In this document: positions 16,081-24,242 of the stretch, piece by piece | How positions within the stretch are numbered: the first letter of the stretch is position 1 | How the letters are laid out: each line of letters opens with the position of its first letter | Assembly (NCBI GenBank): GCA_021325365.1 | Contig: JAJPHF010000063.1 | Location: 29,499-93,498 of the forward strand | Direction: 5' to 3' | DNA length: 64,000 nucleotides | From: Pseudomonadota bacterium | GTDB taxonomy: Bacteria; Chloroflexota; UBA6077; JAJPHF01 | The notes under the pieces: model-generated | Seen by the model: the letters and a program-made list of their open reading frames with translations, nothing else | Databases searched by the model: none | What the model was told of the DNA's origin: nothing | Made by a program: the position numbers and the translations under genes

Positions 16081-17046
16081 CTACAGGCGGCGCGAGCGAG
16101 GCAGGATGCCGCGCTGCTGGAGCAGGGCCATGATGCCGCCGGGCATCACGAGCAGGATCACGATGATCAGGCCCCCGAACAGCACCGGGTGGAAGAACGG
16201 GAAGCGGACCCAGAGCACCTCGGCAAGCACGTTAAGCAAGAGTGCGCCGATGACCGGCCCGAACACCGTGCCGGCGCCACCGAACATCGCCGAGGCGATC
16301 GTGCGCACGGAGAGCGAGACGGCGAACACGGCGCCCGGATCGATGTAGCTGACGTGCCAAGCGTATAGCCCGCCCGCGACGCCCGGGAAGATGGCGCTCA
16401 GCGTGAAGGCCAGCAGCTTGTAGCGTGTGGTTGGCACGCCCACCACCTCGGCGGCCGTCTCGTCCTCGCGGATCGCCAGGAGCCGCAGCCCGATCTTCGA
16501 GTTGGCGATGCCGTAGACGAGCCCGACGGCGGCGAGGGCGAGCGCCAGCATGGCGTAGTAGTCGGGCAGTAGCTCGGCATCGGGCGGCAGCGAGATGCCC
16601 AGCCCGCCGCGGGTGAGCGGCTCCCAGACGACCGCCACGATGCGGCCGACTTCGCTGAGGCCGAGGAGCGCGATCGCGAAGTAGGGGCCGCGCAAGCGCA
16701 GGGCCGGGCCGCCGATGAGCACGCCGAGCGCCGCGCAGAGCACGCCGCCCGCGAGGCACGCGAGCCACCACTCCCACTGCGCGCGCCAGATGAGAATCGC
16801 GGCGGTATAGGCACCGACGCCGAAGAAGCCCGCGTGGCCGAACGAGACGTAGCCGGTGTAGCCGGAGAGCAGGTTCCAGCTCGACGCCATGACGACCCAC
16901 ATGAGCAGCAAGAACAGGAGCGAGATGACGTAGGCGCTGGCGACGAACGGCAGGGCGAGGCAGACCAGCAGCAGTCCTGCCAGGAGGAGTGCTGAGTGCC
17001 GCGTGCTGAGTGCTAAGCGCGGCTTCTGCAGCTTGACCACGCTCAT
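16081..17046 (-). CDS. livM: Branched-chain amino-acid-type ABC permease LivM
   Basis: 321 residues with about 8-9 hydrophobic segments. Family motifs include NLLSGYTGYVSFGHAGFFGVGAY near the N terminus, GPALRLRGPYFAIALLGLSE and the cytoplasmic ATPase-contact loop AIREDETAAEVVGV. It pairs with LivH to form the inner-membrane pore. The first 20 residues contain LSTRHSAL, encoded by two copies of GTGCTGAGTGC, an unusual N terminus for the family. The gap to livH is about 97 bases. Confidence 0.9.
   Translation of the reverse strand: MSVVKLQKPRLALSTRHSALLLAGLLLVCLALPFVASAYVISLLFLLLMWVVMASSWNLLSGYTGYVSFGHAGFFGVGAYTAAILIWRAQWEWWLACLAGGVLCAALGVLIGGPALRLRGPYFAIALLGLSEVGRIVAVVWEPLTRGGLGISLPPDAELLPDYYAMLALALAAVGLVYGIANSKIGLRLLAIREDETAAEVVGVPTTRYKLLAFTLSAIFPGVAGGLYAWHVSYIDPGAVFAVSLSVRTIASAMFGGAGTVFGPVIGALLLNVLAEVLWVRFPFFHPVLFGGLIIVILLVMPGGIMALLQQRGILPRSRRL
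16989..17013. repeat. 11-bp direct repeat in the livM N-terminal codons
   Basis: GTGCTGAGTGC occurs at 16989-16999 and 17003-17013. The motif resembles a common intergenic repeat word and lies inside the reading frame, adding LSTRHSAL-type residues ahead of the first membrane segment. Confidence 0.5.
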
Positions 17047-17143
17047 CCGTGCCTTCTCGCCTGCTTGCAGAGAGTTCGCCCAACAGGCTCGTCTTTACGC
17101 CGCAGGCAGCGGGTCGCCGCCCGCGGCATCCCTACAGCGCTCG

Positions 17144-18019
17144 TCATTCGCGGATGCCAAACAGGCCGGAGGGGCGCGCGAGCAGGACGACGATGAGCAG
17201 CAAGTAGGCCACGCCCTCGGCGATCTGGGCCGTCCAGGCGTACGCGGCCAGCGCCTCGGCGACGCCGAGCGCCAGCGCGCCCAGGAAGGCGCCGCCGAAG
17301 CTGCCCAGCCCCCCGAGCACGATGATGGCAAACGCCTTGAGCAGGAAGGTGCGCCCCATCTCCGGGTAGACCGTATAGATCACCGCGAGCAGCGAGCCGG
17401 CGGCCGCGGCGAGCGCCGTGCCGAGGCCGAACGTCAGCAGGCGGATGCGCGCCACGTCGATGCCGCACACCAGCGCGACGTCCGCGTTCTGGCTCGTGGC
17501 ACGGATCGCCTTGCCGAGGCGGGCGTATTTGAGGAAGAGGTAGACCAGGACTGTGATGGCGAGCGCCACGCCGAAGGCGATGACGCGCGGGACGGAGAAC
17601 GCCAGCCCGGCGACCACCAGCGAGCCGGTGTAGGCTGGAACCGAGCGGTAGTTGGCCGTCCACAGGTTCAGCGCGGAGCCTGTGAGGAAGCTGGAGAGGC
17701 CGAACGTGAGCAGCAGCGAGACGAGCAGCGGCTGGCCCACCACACGCTCGACGACGACTCGCTGCAGCAGCGCGCCCAGCGCGAACATCAGCGCCATCGC
17801 CACGACGAGCGAGACGAGCGGGCTCACGCCCCAGAGCGTGAACAGCCAGAACGTCGTGTACGCGCCGAGCATCATCAGGTCGCCGTGGGCAACGTTGATG
17901 ACACGCATTACGCCGAAGATCAGGTTCAGCCCAATCGCCAGGAGCGCGTAGACCGCGCCGAGCAGGACGCCGCTGATGACGACCTGCGCTAGAACAGTTA
18001 GAGTTCCCTCGGCAGCCAT
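17144..18019 (-). CDS. livH: Branched-chain amino-acid-type ABC permease LivH
   Basis: 291 residues, about eight membrane segments. Family signatures: GAVYALLAIGLNLIFGVMRVINVAHGDLMMLGAY-type N terminus, the loop YARLGKAIRATSQNADVALVCGI and IIVLGGLGSFGGAFLGAL. It is the first gene of livHMGF, from ATG 18019. The binding-protein gene that would normally precede it lies at 18760-20040 beyond a Uma2 gene of opposite orientation. Confidence 0.9.
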   Translation of the reverse strand: MAAEGTLTVLAQVVISGVLLGAVYALLAIGLNLIFGVMRVINVAHGDLMMLGAYTTFWLFTLWGVSPLVSLVVAMALMFALGALLQRVVVERVVGQPLLVSLLLTFGLSSFLTGSALNLWTANYRSVPAYTGSLVVAGLAFSVPRVIAFGVALAITVLVYLFLKYARLGKAIRATSQNADVALVCGIDVARIRLLTFGLGTALAAAAGSLLAVIYTVYPEMGRTFLLKAFAIIVLGGLGSFGGAFLGALALGVAEALAAYAWTAQIAEGVAYLLLIVVLLARPSGLFGIRE

Positions 18020-18082
18020 TGACGCATCCTACGCGCGCTGGGCGTGCTCGCCGGGCGGCGGCCCGCCGGAAGCGTGCTCACG

Positions 18083-18111
18083 ATAGTAGCACGACTGTGC
18101 TAAGGTGTCCC
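18083..18111 (-). promoter_or_regulatory. Promoter with embedded inverted repeat for livHMGF
   Basis: On the minus strand GGGACA (18106-18111) and TACTAT (18083-18088) are 17 bases apart. The spacer carries the inverted repeat TAGCAC-GACT-GTGCTA (18087-18102). The layout matches a repressible promoter about 60 bases upstream of livH, and could also affect the divergent Uma2 gene. Confidence 0.5.
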
Positions 18112-18158
18112 TACCGGTCGGCCCCTAAGCGCGCGGCACGGAGCCCAGGAGCAGGCAC

Positions 18159-18749
18159 ATGGCCCTTACCGATACACGGCCCGCACCCCTCACCTACGCG
18201 CAGCTCCTGCGCCTGCGAGAGAAGCTCGATGACCACAACCGCTACGAGATCATCGACGGCGATCTCCAAGTGACCCCTGCGCCAGCGCCGGAACACCAGT
18301 GGGTCAGCGGTCATTTCTACCGGCTGGTGTCAACTCACGTATGGGATCACGGCCTCGGCATGCTCTTCGCCGCGCCGCTGGACGTGATTTTCACGAACTT
18401 CAGCGTGGTCGAGCCGGACATCGTCTACATCACCGCGGAGCAGATCGAGCGCATCGGGCGGCGCGGCATCGAGGAGCCCCCCACCCTGGTGATCGAGGTG
18501 CTGTCGCCGAGCACGACCGCCCGCGACCGCGGCATCAAGCGCGAACTGTACGAGCGGCAGGGCGTCCCCCACTACTGGCTGGCCCACCCCACGCGCCGCT
18601 CGCTGGAGGTCCGCGAGCGGCGTGGCGGCCAATATGAGCTAGTGGCCACGCTGACCGGGAACGCCGAGTTCCGGCCCCTGCTATTCCCGGGCCTAGTCAT
18701 CCCGCTCCGCGAGATCTGGCCGCCCCGGTCCTGGCGCGCGCGGCAGTAA
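18159..18749 (+). CDS. Uma2-family putative PD-(D/E)XK endonuclease, second copy
   Basis: 196 residues from ATG 18159 behind AGGAG. Core Uma2 motifs: NRYEIIDGDLQVTPAPAPEHQ, VVEPDIVYIT, PTLVIEVLSPST and YERQGVPHYWLAHPTRR. The ST-rich LSPSTTARDRGIK motif is classic for the family. It is only distantly similar to the copy at 10599. It lies in reverse between livJ and livHMGF and ends 10 bases from the convergent livJ stop, which suggests insertion into an ancestral liv operon. Confidence 0.88.
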   Translation: MALTDTRPAPLTYAQLLRLREKLDDHNRYEIIDGDLQVTPAPAPEHQWVSGHFYRLVSTHVWDHGLGMLFAAPLDVIFTNFSVVEPDIVYITAEQIERIGRRGIEEPPTLVIEVLSPSTTARDRGIKRELYERQGVPHYWLAHPTRRSLEVRERRGGQYELVATLTGNAEFRPLLFPGLVIPLREIWPPRSWRARQ

Positions 18750-18759
18750 GTACCCCGCC

Positions 18760-20040
18760 TCAGGCGCGCTGCGACCAGGGCGGCGTCGGCAGCTTGTAGC
18801 TCCCCGTGGCGTACTTGGCCGGCCAGACGAGCACCTTGTCGGCGCCCTGCCATTGGATGGTCACCGCCTCGTGCCCGACCATCATGCCGTTGGCATCCAC
18901 CTTGAACTTGCCGGGCAGCACGGTCTCGACCTCGGCGGCCGCGATCCAGTCGCGGAGCTTCTGATTGTCCAGCGCGCCGACCGCCTTCACGGCGGCTTCG
19001 AGCACCTGGCAGGCGCTGTAGCCCGCCGCCGAGTGGTAGTCTGGCTCGCGGTTGAACATCTCCTTGTAGGCGCGCACGAAGTCCTGGTTGCCGGGCGTCT
19101 GCAGCTCCGGCTCCCACATCGAGGGGCCGAACACGTAGTCGGCGTCCTTGCCCAGCGCCTCGCCGTAGTCCGGCATGGCGGCACCCACGGAGTAGGCCAT
19201 CAGCTTCGGGTTGTAGCTCAGCTCCTTCGACTGGCGGGTCAGGAGCAGCGCGTCGGGCAGGTACGAGCCGCCGACGAGCACCTCGGCGTTGGCCGCCTTG
19301 GCCTTCTGGATGATCGACGAGACGTCGGTCACCTTCTCGGGGTACTGCTCCTCGAGGACCACCTGCAGGCCCTTGTCCTTCGCCAGCTTCACGGTGCCCT
19401 GCGCGGTCGACTTGGGGAACAGCGTGGACTCGTTGGCGACCGCAAGGGTGCGGTAGCCTTCCTTCTGCGCGATCTCCAGGACGCCGGTGAAGTAGCTCTC
19501 GGCGATCGAGTAGACGCCGAAGAGGTACTTCTTGTTGCCCTGAGTCCACAGGTCGGAGGCCGACGCGCCGGCCGCGAGCATCGGGTAACGGTACTTCTCG
19601 GCGACGTTCGCGGCCGCCTGGGTGACCTGGCTGCTGTAGGGACCGAGGATCAGATCGACCTTGTCGTCGGTGATAAGCTGCTCGTAGAGCTTCTGGCCGG
19701 TGCTAGCGTCGCTCTGGTCGTCGCGGATGATCATCTGTACGGGGCGGCCGAGCAGGCCGCCGCGCGCGTTCACCTGCTTCTCCCAGAGCTGGTAAGCCTC
19801 CTGCTGGTAGAGGCCCGTGCGCCCGTAACTACCCGTCGCGGCGATCGAGGCGCCGATCTTGATCGGGCCGCTGGTACTGCCCGACGCGGCGCCGGCCGCG
19901 CCGCTCGCCGCGGGCTGCCCGCCGCCCGCGCGGCCCGTCTGGGCGGCCGAGGGGCCACAGGCCGCCAGCGCGGCCGCCCCGCCCGCGCCCGCCGCGATCC
20001 GCAGGAAGTCCCGCCGCGAGAGCCCAGAACGTCGAGTCAT
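18760..20040 (-). CDS. LivJ/LivK-type ABC substrate-binding lipoprotein, Tat-exported
   Basis: 426 residues. The N terminus has a twin-arginine signal (SRRDFLRIAAGAGGAA) running into a lipobox LAAC, so it is probably a Tat-exported lipoprotein. A Gly/Ser/Ala-rich linker leads into the type-I periplasmic-binding fold: IKIGASIAATGSYGRTG, RDDQSDASTGQKLYEQLI, LILGPYSSQVTQAAANVAEKY and TDVSSIIQKAKA. It should deliver an amino-acid-like or aromatic acid ligand to LivHMGF. GGGGAGA precedes ATG 20040. It follows the TPR lipoprotein gene on the same strand with a 152-base gap. Confidence 0.9.
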   Translation of the reverse strand: MTRRSGLSRRDFLRIAAGAGGAAALAACGPSAAQTGRAGGGQPAASGAAGAASGSTSGPIKIGASIAATGSYGRTGLYQQEAYQLWEKQVNARGGLLGRPVQMIIRDDQSDASTGQKLYEQLITDDKVDLILGPYSSQVTQAAANVAEKYRYPMLAAGASASDLWTQGNKKYLFGVYSIAESYFTGVLEIAQKEGYRTLAVANESTLFPKSTAQGTVKLAKDKGLQVVLEEQYPEKVTDVSSIIQKAKAANAEVLVGGSYLPDALLLTRQSKELSYNPKLMAYSVGAAMPDYGEALGKDADYVFGPSMWEPELQTPGNQDFVRAYKEMFNREPDYHSAAGYSACQVLEAAVKAVGALDNQKLRDWIAAAEVETVLPGKFKVDANGMMVGHEAVTIQWQGADKVLVWPAKYATGSYKLPTPPWSQRA

Positions 20041-20192
20041 GGCTGTCTCCCCTTCGGGCGGCCGCGTCAGCGCGCGCGGCCGCGCTGCTTATCCCTAATC
20101 TACTGCATCGTCCGGCCGGCGGCTACGGGTAGGTGCCACCACTCGCCGAATAGTCGAATGACGGTTGGGCGACGGCAGGGTGGCGCGATGGG

Positions 20193-21098
20193 CTAGCCCG
20201 GGGCGCCGAAACGAGGAACGTTCGGCAAAGGGGGCGCCGCAGGCGCGGGCGGCGGGCCGGCCGGCGCGGACGGCGGAGGAGCCGCCGTCGCGGGCGGTCG
20301 GGCGGTGCGTGGCGAGGCGGTGGCCGGCGGCGCCGGGCGTGGTGGGACCGCGGCCGGCGGCGCCGGCCGCGGCACGACGGGAACGGCACGGGTAGGCGCG
20401 GGCGTCGGGGTGGGCGTGGGCGTCGGCGCACGCGCGGCCGCGATCGCGCCGAGGCAGGCGGTCGCTTCGCTCAGGTCCGCCGCCAGCTCGCTGGCTCGCG
20501 CGCAGTGGTTCTGGGCCTCGTCCAGATCGCGGTCGCCCAGGAGCGCCTGGCCCCAGGCGGCCTCGGCCTCGGCGAGGCGGCGGAGCGGCGCGCGCTCGGG
20601 TAGCCAGGCGAGGTAGAGCGGATCGGCGTCGTGGACCGCCTGGAACTTACCGACCGCGTCGTCCCAGCGCCCCGCCGCGAGCGCGATCTCGCCGGCTCGG
20701 TAGGCCAGCGCGAGGGTGTACTCGCCCGCCACCTCGGCGAGGTCCGGCCGCAGGTCGTGGGCGCGGTCGAACCAGCGCAGGGCGCCGAGCACGTCGCCCG
20801 GGCTGAGGGCGGCGCGTCCCTTGGCGAGGTAGACGGTCACGAGCCGGTCCGACAGGCCGGGCGTGTCGGGGGCGTCGGCGGCCACGCGCTCGCAGGCCTG
20901 CAGCGCGCCGTCCCAGTCGCCGGCCGCCGCCGTGCGCTCGCACTCGGCGGTCACCTCGGCCACGGTGGTGTCGGGGGCCACGTCGCGCGCGTTGGCGACG
21001 GGCGGGCCGGCGGGCGTCCGGGCGCTGAGATCCACGCAGCCGACGAGGCTCACGGCCGCGAGCGCTGCCAGCAGCCAGGCGCCCAGCCAGTCCCGCAC
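20193..21098 (-). CDS. TPR-containing lipoprotein with Pro/Ala/Thr-rich tail
   Basis: 301 residues from GTG 21098 (GGAGAGC upstream). A lipoprotein signal ends in LVGC at about residue 21. Residues 45-210 form helical TPR-like repeats (GDWDGALQACERVA, GDVLGALRWFDRAHDL, GRWDDAVGKFQAVHD, DLDEAQNHCARASEL). The last 80 residues are a low-complexity PTPTP and PPAP tail, likely wall-spanning or disordered. Probably a surface scaffold. Its divergent neighbour is the first NitT-type binding protein. Confidence 0.75.
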   Translation of the reverse strand: MRDWLGAWLLAALAAVSLVGCVDLSARTPAGPPVANARDVAPDTTVAEVTAECERTAAAGDWDGALQACERVAADAPDTPGLSDRLVTVYLAKGRAALSPGDVLGALRWFDRAHDLRPDLAEVAGEYTLALAYRAGEIALAAGRWDDAVGKFQAVHDADPLYLAWLPERAPLRRLAEAEAAWGQALLGDRDLDEAQNHCARASELAADLSEATACLGAIAAARAPTPTPTPTPAPTRAVPVVPRPAPPAAVPPRPAPPATASPRTARPPATAAPPPSAPAGPPPAPAAPPLPNVPRFGAPG

Positions 21099-21167
21099 CG
21101 TCTGCTCTCCGCCCCATCCGCTGCCGCGTGCCGTCCGTCCGCCAACGTCGCACGCCGCGCGCAGCCC

Positions 21168-21173
21168 AGTATA
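21168..21173 (-). promoter_or_regulatory. -10 candidate for the TPR lipoprotein gene
   Basis: TATACT on the minus strand lies 70 bases upstream of GTG 21098; the -35 position is GC-rich and unconvincing. Confidence 0.35.
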
Positions 21174-21259
21174 GCCCGGCGGCGGCCCGGTGGCGGTAGA
21201 TATTCCGTGAGGATGCGCGGGCTCGAAATGGTGATACGGGACCGCCGTTCGAGCCGCCT

Positions 21260-21288
21260 TTGACAGCCGCGCGCGGCCGCGCTACAGT
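21260..21288 (+). promoter_or_regulatory. Sigma70-type promoter of the first NitT-type binding protein
   Basis: A consensus TTGACA (21260-21265) is followed after exactly 17 bases by TACAGT (21283-21288). Transcription should begin near 21295, leaving a leader of about 20 bases before ATG 21316. This is the best consensus promoter in the window. Confidence 0.75.
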
Positions 21289-21315
21289 CGGCGCGAACAC
21301 GCGGCAGAGGTGACT

Positions 21316-22458
21316 ATGACTGGACTTCGTGGGGTGGCTCTTCTCGTCCCGTGGGTGGCGGCCGCGTGGCTGCTGACCGCCTGCGCGCCCGCCGCGCCGG
21401 CCGCCGCGCCCGCCGGCCCCGTCCCCCCGGCGGCCGGTCCGGCGCCGGCATCCGGCGGGGCCGCGCCATCGGCGGCGCCGACGGCGGCGACCGCCGCGGA
21501 CCCGCCCGCGGCCGAGCCGGTGCGCTTCGGCGTGCTGTCTGCCGCGACCGACGCCGGCATCTTCATCGCGCAGGAGCTTGGCTACTTCCGCGAGCAGGGC
21601 GTGGACCTGGACCTGGTGCCGTTCGACTCGGCGGCGCGGATGGTGGCGCCGCTCGGCGCCGGCCAGCTCGACGCGGGCGGCGGCTCGCACAGCGCGGGCC
21701 TGTTCAACGCCGTGGCGCGGGGGATCGACCTCAAGCTGGTGGCCGACAAGGGCGTCTCGTCGCCCGGCCACGGCTTTCAGGCGCTGGTGTTCCGCAAGGA
21801 CCTGGCCGACAGCGGGCGGCTACGGAGCACGGCCGACCTGCGCGGCCTGCGCGTGGCGCTGCCGGCGCGGGGCATCACGGCCGAGGCCTCGCTGGAGCGC
21901 TGGCTGCGCGCGGGCGGCCTGGGGACCGACGACGTGGAGCTGACCGAGCTGAACTTCGCCGAGCACGGCGCCGCGCTGAGCGGACAATCGGTCGAGGCGG
22001 CGATCTCGATCGAGCCGTTCCTGACGTTCATCGTCGAGCGCGGCATCGGCGTGGTCCACCAGCGCAGCGACGAGTTCACGCCCGGCTACCAGCTGGCCGA
22101 GATCATCTACAGCGGCCAGTTCGCCCGCGACCGTGCCGAGGCCGGGCGCCGCTTCATGATCGCGTACCTCAAGGGCGTCCGCTACTACGACGACGCCTTT
22201 GACGGCGGCGACGCGGCCAAGCGGCAGGAAGCCGTCGCCATCCTGACCCGCAGCACGGCCGTCAAGGACCCCGCCCTGTACGACCGCATGGTGATGCCCG
22301 GACTAGACCCGAATGGCCGCCTGAACGTGGCGAGCATCGCGGAGGACCAGGACCTATGGCTCGCCTCGGGCTTGCAGCAGGCGCGGGTGAACCTCGACGA
22401 AGTCGTGGACCCGAGCTTCACCGACGCCGCCGTGGCCGCGCTGGGGCCGTACCGCTAA
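21316..22458 (+). CDS. NitT/TauT-type ABC substrate-binding lipoprotein
   Basis: 380 residues. A signal peptide with lipobox LLTAC is followed by an Ala/Pro linker, then the ThiY/SsuA-like fold: VRFGVLSAATDAGIFIAQELGYFREQGVDL, SAARMVAPLGAGQLDAGGGSHSAGLFNA and LRGLRVALPARG. The ATG at 21316 (AGAGG 5 bases upstream) is chosen over GTG 21310. It captures a small acid or amine outside the membrane for a partner permease, but none is adjacent. The next gene is a close, frameshifted paralog, evidently a tandem duplicate. Confidence 0.87.
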   Translation: MTGLRGVALLVPWVAAAWLLTACAPAAPAAAPAGPVPPAAGPAPASGGAAPSAAPTAATAADPPAAEPVRFGVLSAATDAGIFIAQELGYFREQGVDLDLVPFDSAARMVAPLGAGQLDAGGGSHSAGLFNAVARGIDLKLVADKGVSSPGHGFQALVFRKDLADSGRLRSTADLRGLRVALPARGITAEASLERWLRAGGLGTDDVELTELNFAEHGAALSGQSVEAAISIEPFLTFIVERGIGVVHQRSDEFTPGYQLAEIIYSGQFARDRAEAGRRFMIAYLKGVRYYDDAFDGGDAAKRQEAVAILTRSTAVKDPALYDRMVMPGLDPNGRLNVASIAEDQDLWLASGLQQARVNLDEVVDPSFTDAAVAALGPYR

Positions 22459-22512
22459 CGTCGCCGGCGTGGCGCTGTTCGCGGACCGCCCGCCTGTGCC
22501 CCGATTGGCGAG

Positions 22513-22536
22513 CGGCGCCATTGAGGTGGCGCCGCC
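22513..22536 (+). terminator. Hairpin between the tandem binding-protein genes
   Basis: GCGGCGCC (22513-22520) pairs with GGCGCCGC (22529-22536) around an 8-base loop, 55 bases after the first gene stops. No U-tract follows. Confidence 0.4.
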
Positions 22537-22578
22537 CGCCGTGTAGAGTATCCATAAATCACGTATGGGGGTGGGCCC

Positions 22579-23699
22579 ATGGTGGCCATGCGCGGTGTGG
22601 CGGTCGGCGCCGTCCTAACCTGTGGACTCCTCCTCGTCGGGGCCTGCAAGCCGGCGGCGCCGGCGGCCGAGCCTGCCCCGGCGCCGGCCGCATCCGCGCC
22701 CGCGGCCTCCACGGCGGCGCCGGCGGCCGGCCAGCCGGCGACGCCCGCGCATGCGGAAACGCTGCACATCGGCGTCCTGGCGAGCACGACGGATGCCGGC
22801 ATCTTCATCGCCAACGATCTCGGCTACCTGCGCGAACAGGGCATCGAGCTGGACATGACGACCTTCGACTCGGCGGCGCGCATGGTGGCGCCGCTGGGCG
22901 CGGGCCAGCTCGACGTCGGGGCCGGCGCGCACAGCGCCGGCCTGAACAACGCCATCAGCCGCGGCGTGGACATCAAGCTCGTCGCCGACAAGGGATCGGC
23001 CACGCCGGGCCACGGCTTCCAGGCGCTGGTGTTCCGCAAGGAGCTGGCCGACAGCGGACAACTCCGCACGCCGGCCGACCTGCGCGGTCGGCGCGTCGGC
23101 GTCTCGGCGCGCGGCATCACCGTGGAGGTCGCGCTGGCGACGTGGCTGCGCCGCGCCGGGCTGTCGATGGACGACGTCGACCCGGTCGAGATGGGCTTCC
23201 CGGACCAGGTGAACGCGATGGGCAACGGCTCGCTCGACGCGACGATCAGCATCGAGCCGTTCCTGACGCGCTCCTCGACCTGGGCGTGGGCACGATCTAC
23301 CAGCGCACCGACGAGCTGATCCCCGGCTACCAGATCGCCGAGGTGTTCTACGGCGGCCAGTTCATGCAGGCGCAGCCGGACGCCGCGCGCCGCTTCATGA
23401 TCGCGTACCTGAAGGGCGTCCGCTACTACAACGACGCCTTCGACAAGGGCGACACGGCGAAGCGCCAGGAGACGGTCGACATCCTGACGCGCAACACCAC
23501 CGTCAAAGACCCGGGGCTGTACGACCGCATGGTGATGCCTGGCCTCGCCCCCGACGGCCATCTGAATGTGGCGAGCATCGCCGAGGACCAGGACTACTTT
23601 CTGGCCGCGGGCCTGCAGCAGCAGCGGATCGACATCAACACGCTCGTCGATCACTCCTTCGCCGACGCCGCGGTGCAGGTCCTCGGGCCGTACCAGTAG
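22579..23699 (+). pseudogene. NitT/TauT-type binding lipoprotein split by a -1 frameshift
   Basis: The first part (22579 to about 23267) encodes a lipobox signal (LLLVGAC), linker and LHIGVLASTTDAGIFIANDLGYLREQG. The second part, from about 23268 in another frame, runs LLDLGVGTIYQRTDELIPGYQ to LGPYQ at 23699. Aligned to the intact paralog upstream, exactly one base is missing after EPFL (expected CTG-ACG-GCG, found CTGACGCG). Restored length is about 373 residues against 380. Both halves remain highly conserved, so the lesion is very recent or an assembly error. If real, the truncated product would be 246 residues. Confidence 0.8.
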
Positions 23700-24014
23700 C
23701 CCGGGTCGCTCGCAAGGGCGAATCTCGGACGAGGACGCGGCGGGCGGCTCGCTGAAAAGCGTGACATCCCAGCGACTAGCGCGCGGGCCACGAACGCACG
23801 CTCATCGGGTGGAGGCGCTGGAGCGCTTCGTGCGCCGCGAGCCGCTGCACCGCACCCACGAGTGCGTCTTCGGCGTTCTCGCGCTCGAAAGCGAGCCCGT
23901 CGACCCGCGGCTGTAAGCCCGGGCCCGTTCGCGCTGGCCATTACGGCATGACGCCCTCTAGTGCTCTGTGCGCCATCATTAGCTATACTGTGTATACGGT
24001 AGCAGGAGAGTGCG
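23700..24014. other. Gene-poor gap with a short coding-like frame
   Basis: This 315-base stretch holds no complete gene I can identify. On the plus strand a short frame from GTG 23809 to TAA 23914-23916 (35 residues, VEALERFVRREPLHRTHECV...) has nearly all G/C third positions. It looks like true coding sequence or a gene remnant, but has no ribosome site and no recognised family. The right end carries the toxin-antitoxin promoter. Confidence 0.4.
23984..23996 (+). promoter_or_regulatory. Promoter/operator of the abrB-doc pair
   Basis: TATAC-TGT-GTATA is a short inverted repeat that overlaps a TATACT -10 element (23984-23989), about 25 bases before the antitoxin ATG at 24015. Antitoxins of this class usually repress their own promoter at such palindromes. 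Confidence 0.5.
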
Positions 24015-24230
24015 ATGATTCAGCAAAGGCTCCGCAAGGTCGGCAACAGCTACGTGGTCACCATCCCAAAGAGCGAAGTGCAGCGGCGGGGACTACGCGA
24101 AGGACAGCTCCTCGCTATCGAAGTACAGCCGTTGGACGTTCGGCCGACGATGCCCCCCGACCTGCGGGAAGCATTCGAGGCGAGCTGGCGTGAGAATGAA
24201 GAGATCTACCGTGCCCTCGGCGAGAGTTAG
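24015..24230 (+). CDS. AbrB/MazE-type (SpoVT) antitoxin
   Basis: 71 residues from ATG 24015 behind AGGAGAG. The N terminus, MIQQRLRKVGNSYVVTIPKSE, is a swapped-hairpin AbrB DNA-binding domain with GNSxxVTIPK. The C-terminal acidic helix (REAFEASWRENEEIY) should bind and neutralise the toxin. Base composition is visibly less GC-rich than neighbours, suggesting transfer. The Doc-like gene follows 12 bases later. Confidence 0.85.
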   Translation: MIQQRLRKVGNSYVVTIPKSEVQRRGLREGQLLAIEVQPLDVRPTMPPDLREAFEASWRENEEIYRALGES

Positions 24231-24242
24231 GCTGGCTGAGGG

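Noticed and set aside
21168..21288. Single shared bidirectional promoter for the TPR lipoprotein and binding-protein genes
   Set aside because: The TATACT and TTGACA/TACAGT sites are about 90 bases apart and do not overlap, so separate promoters are more likely.
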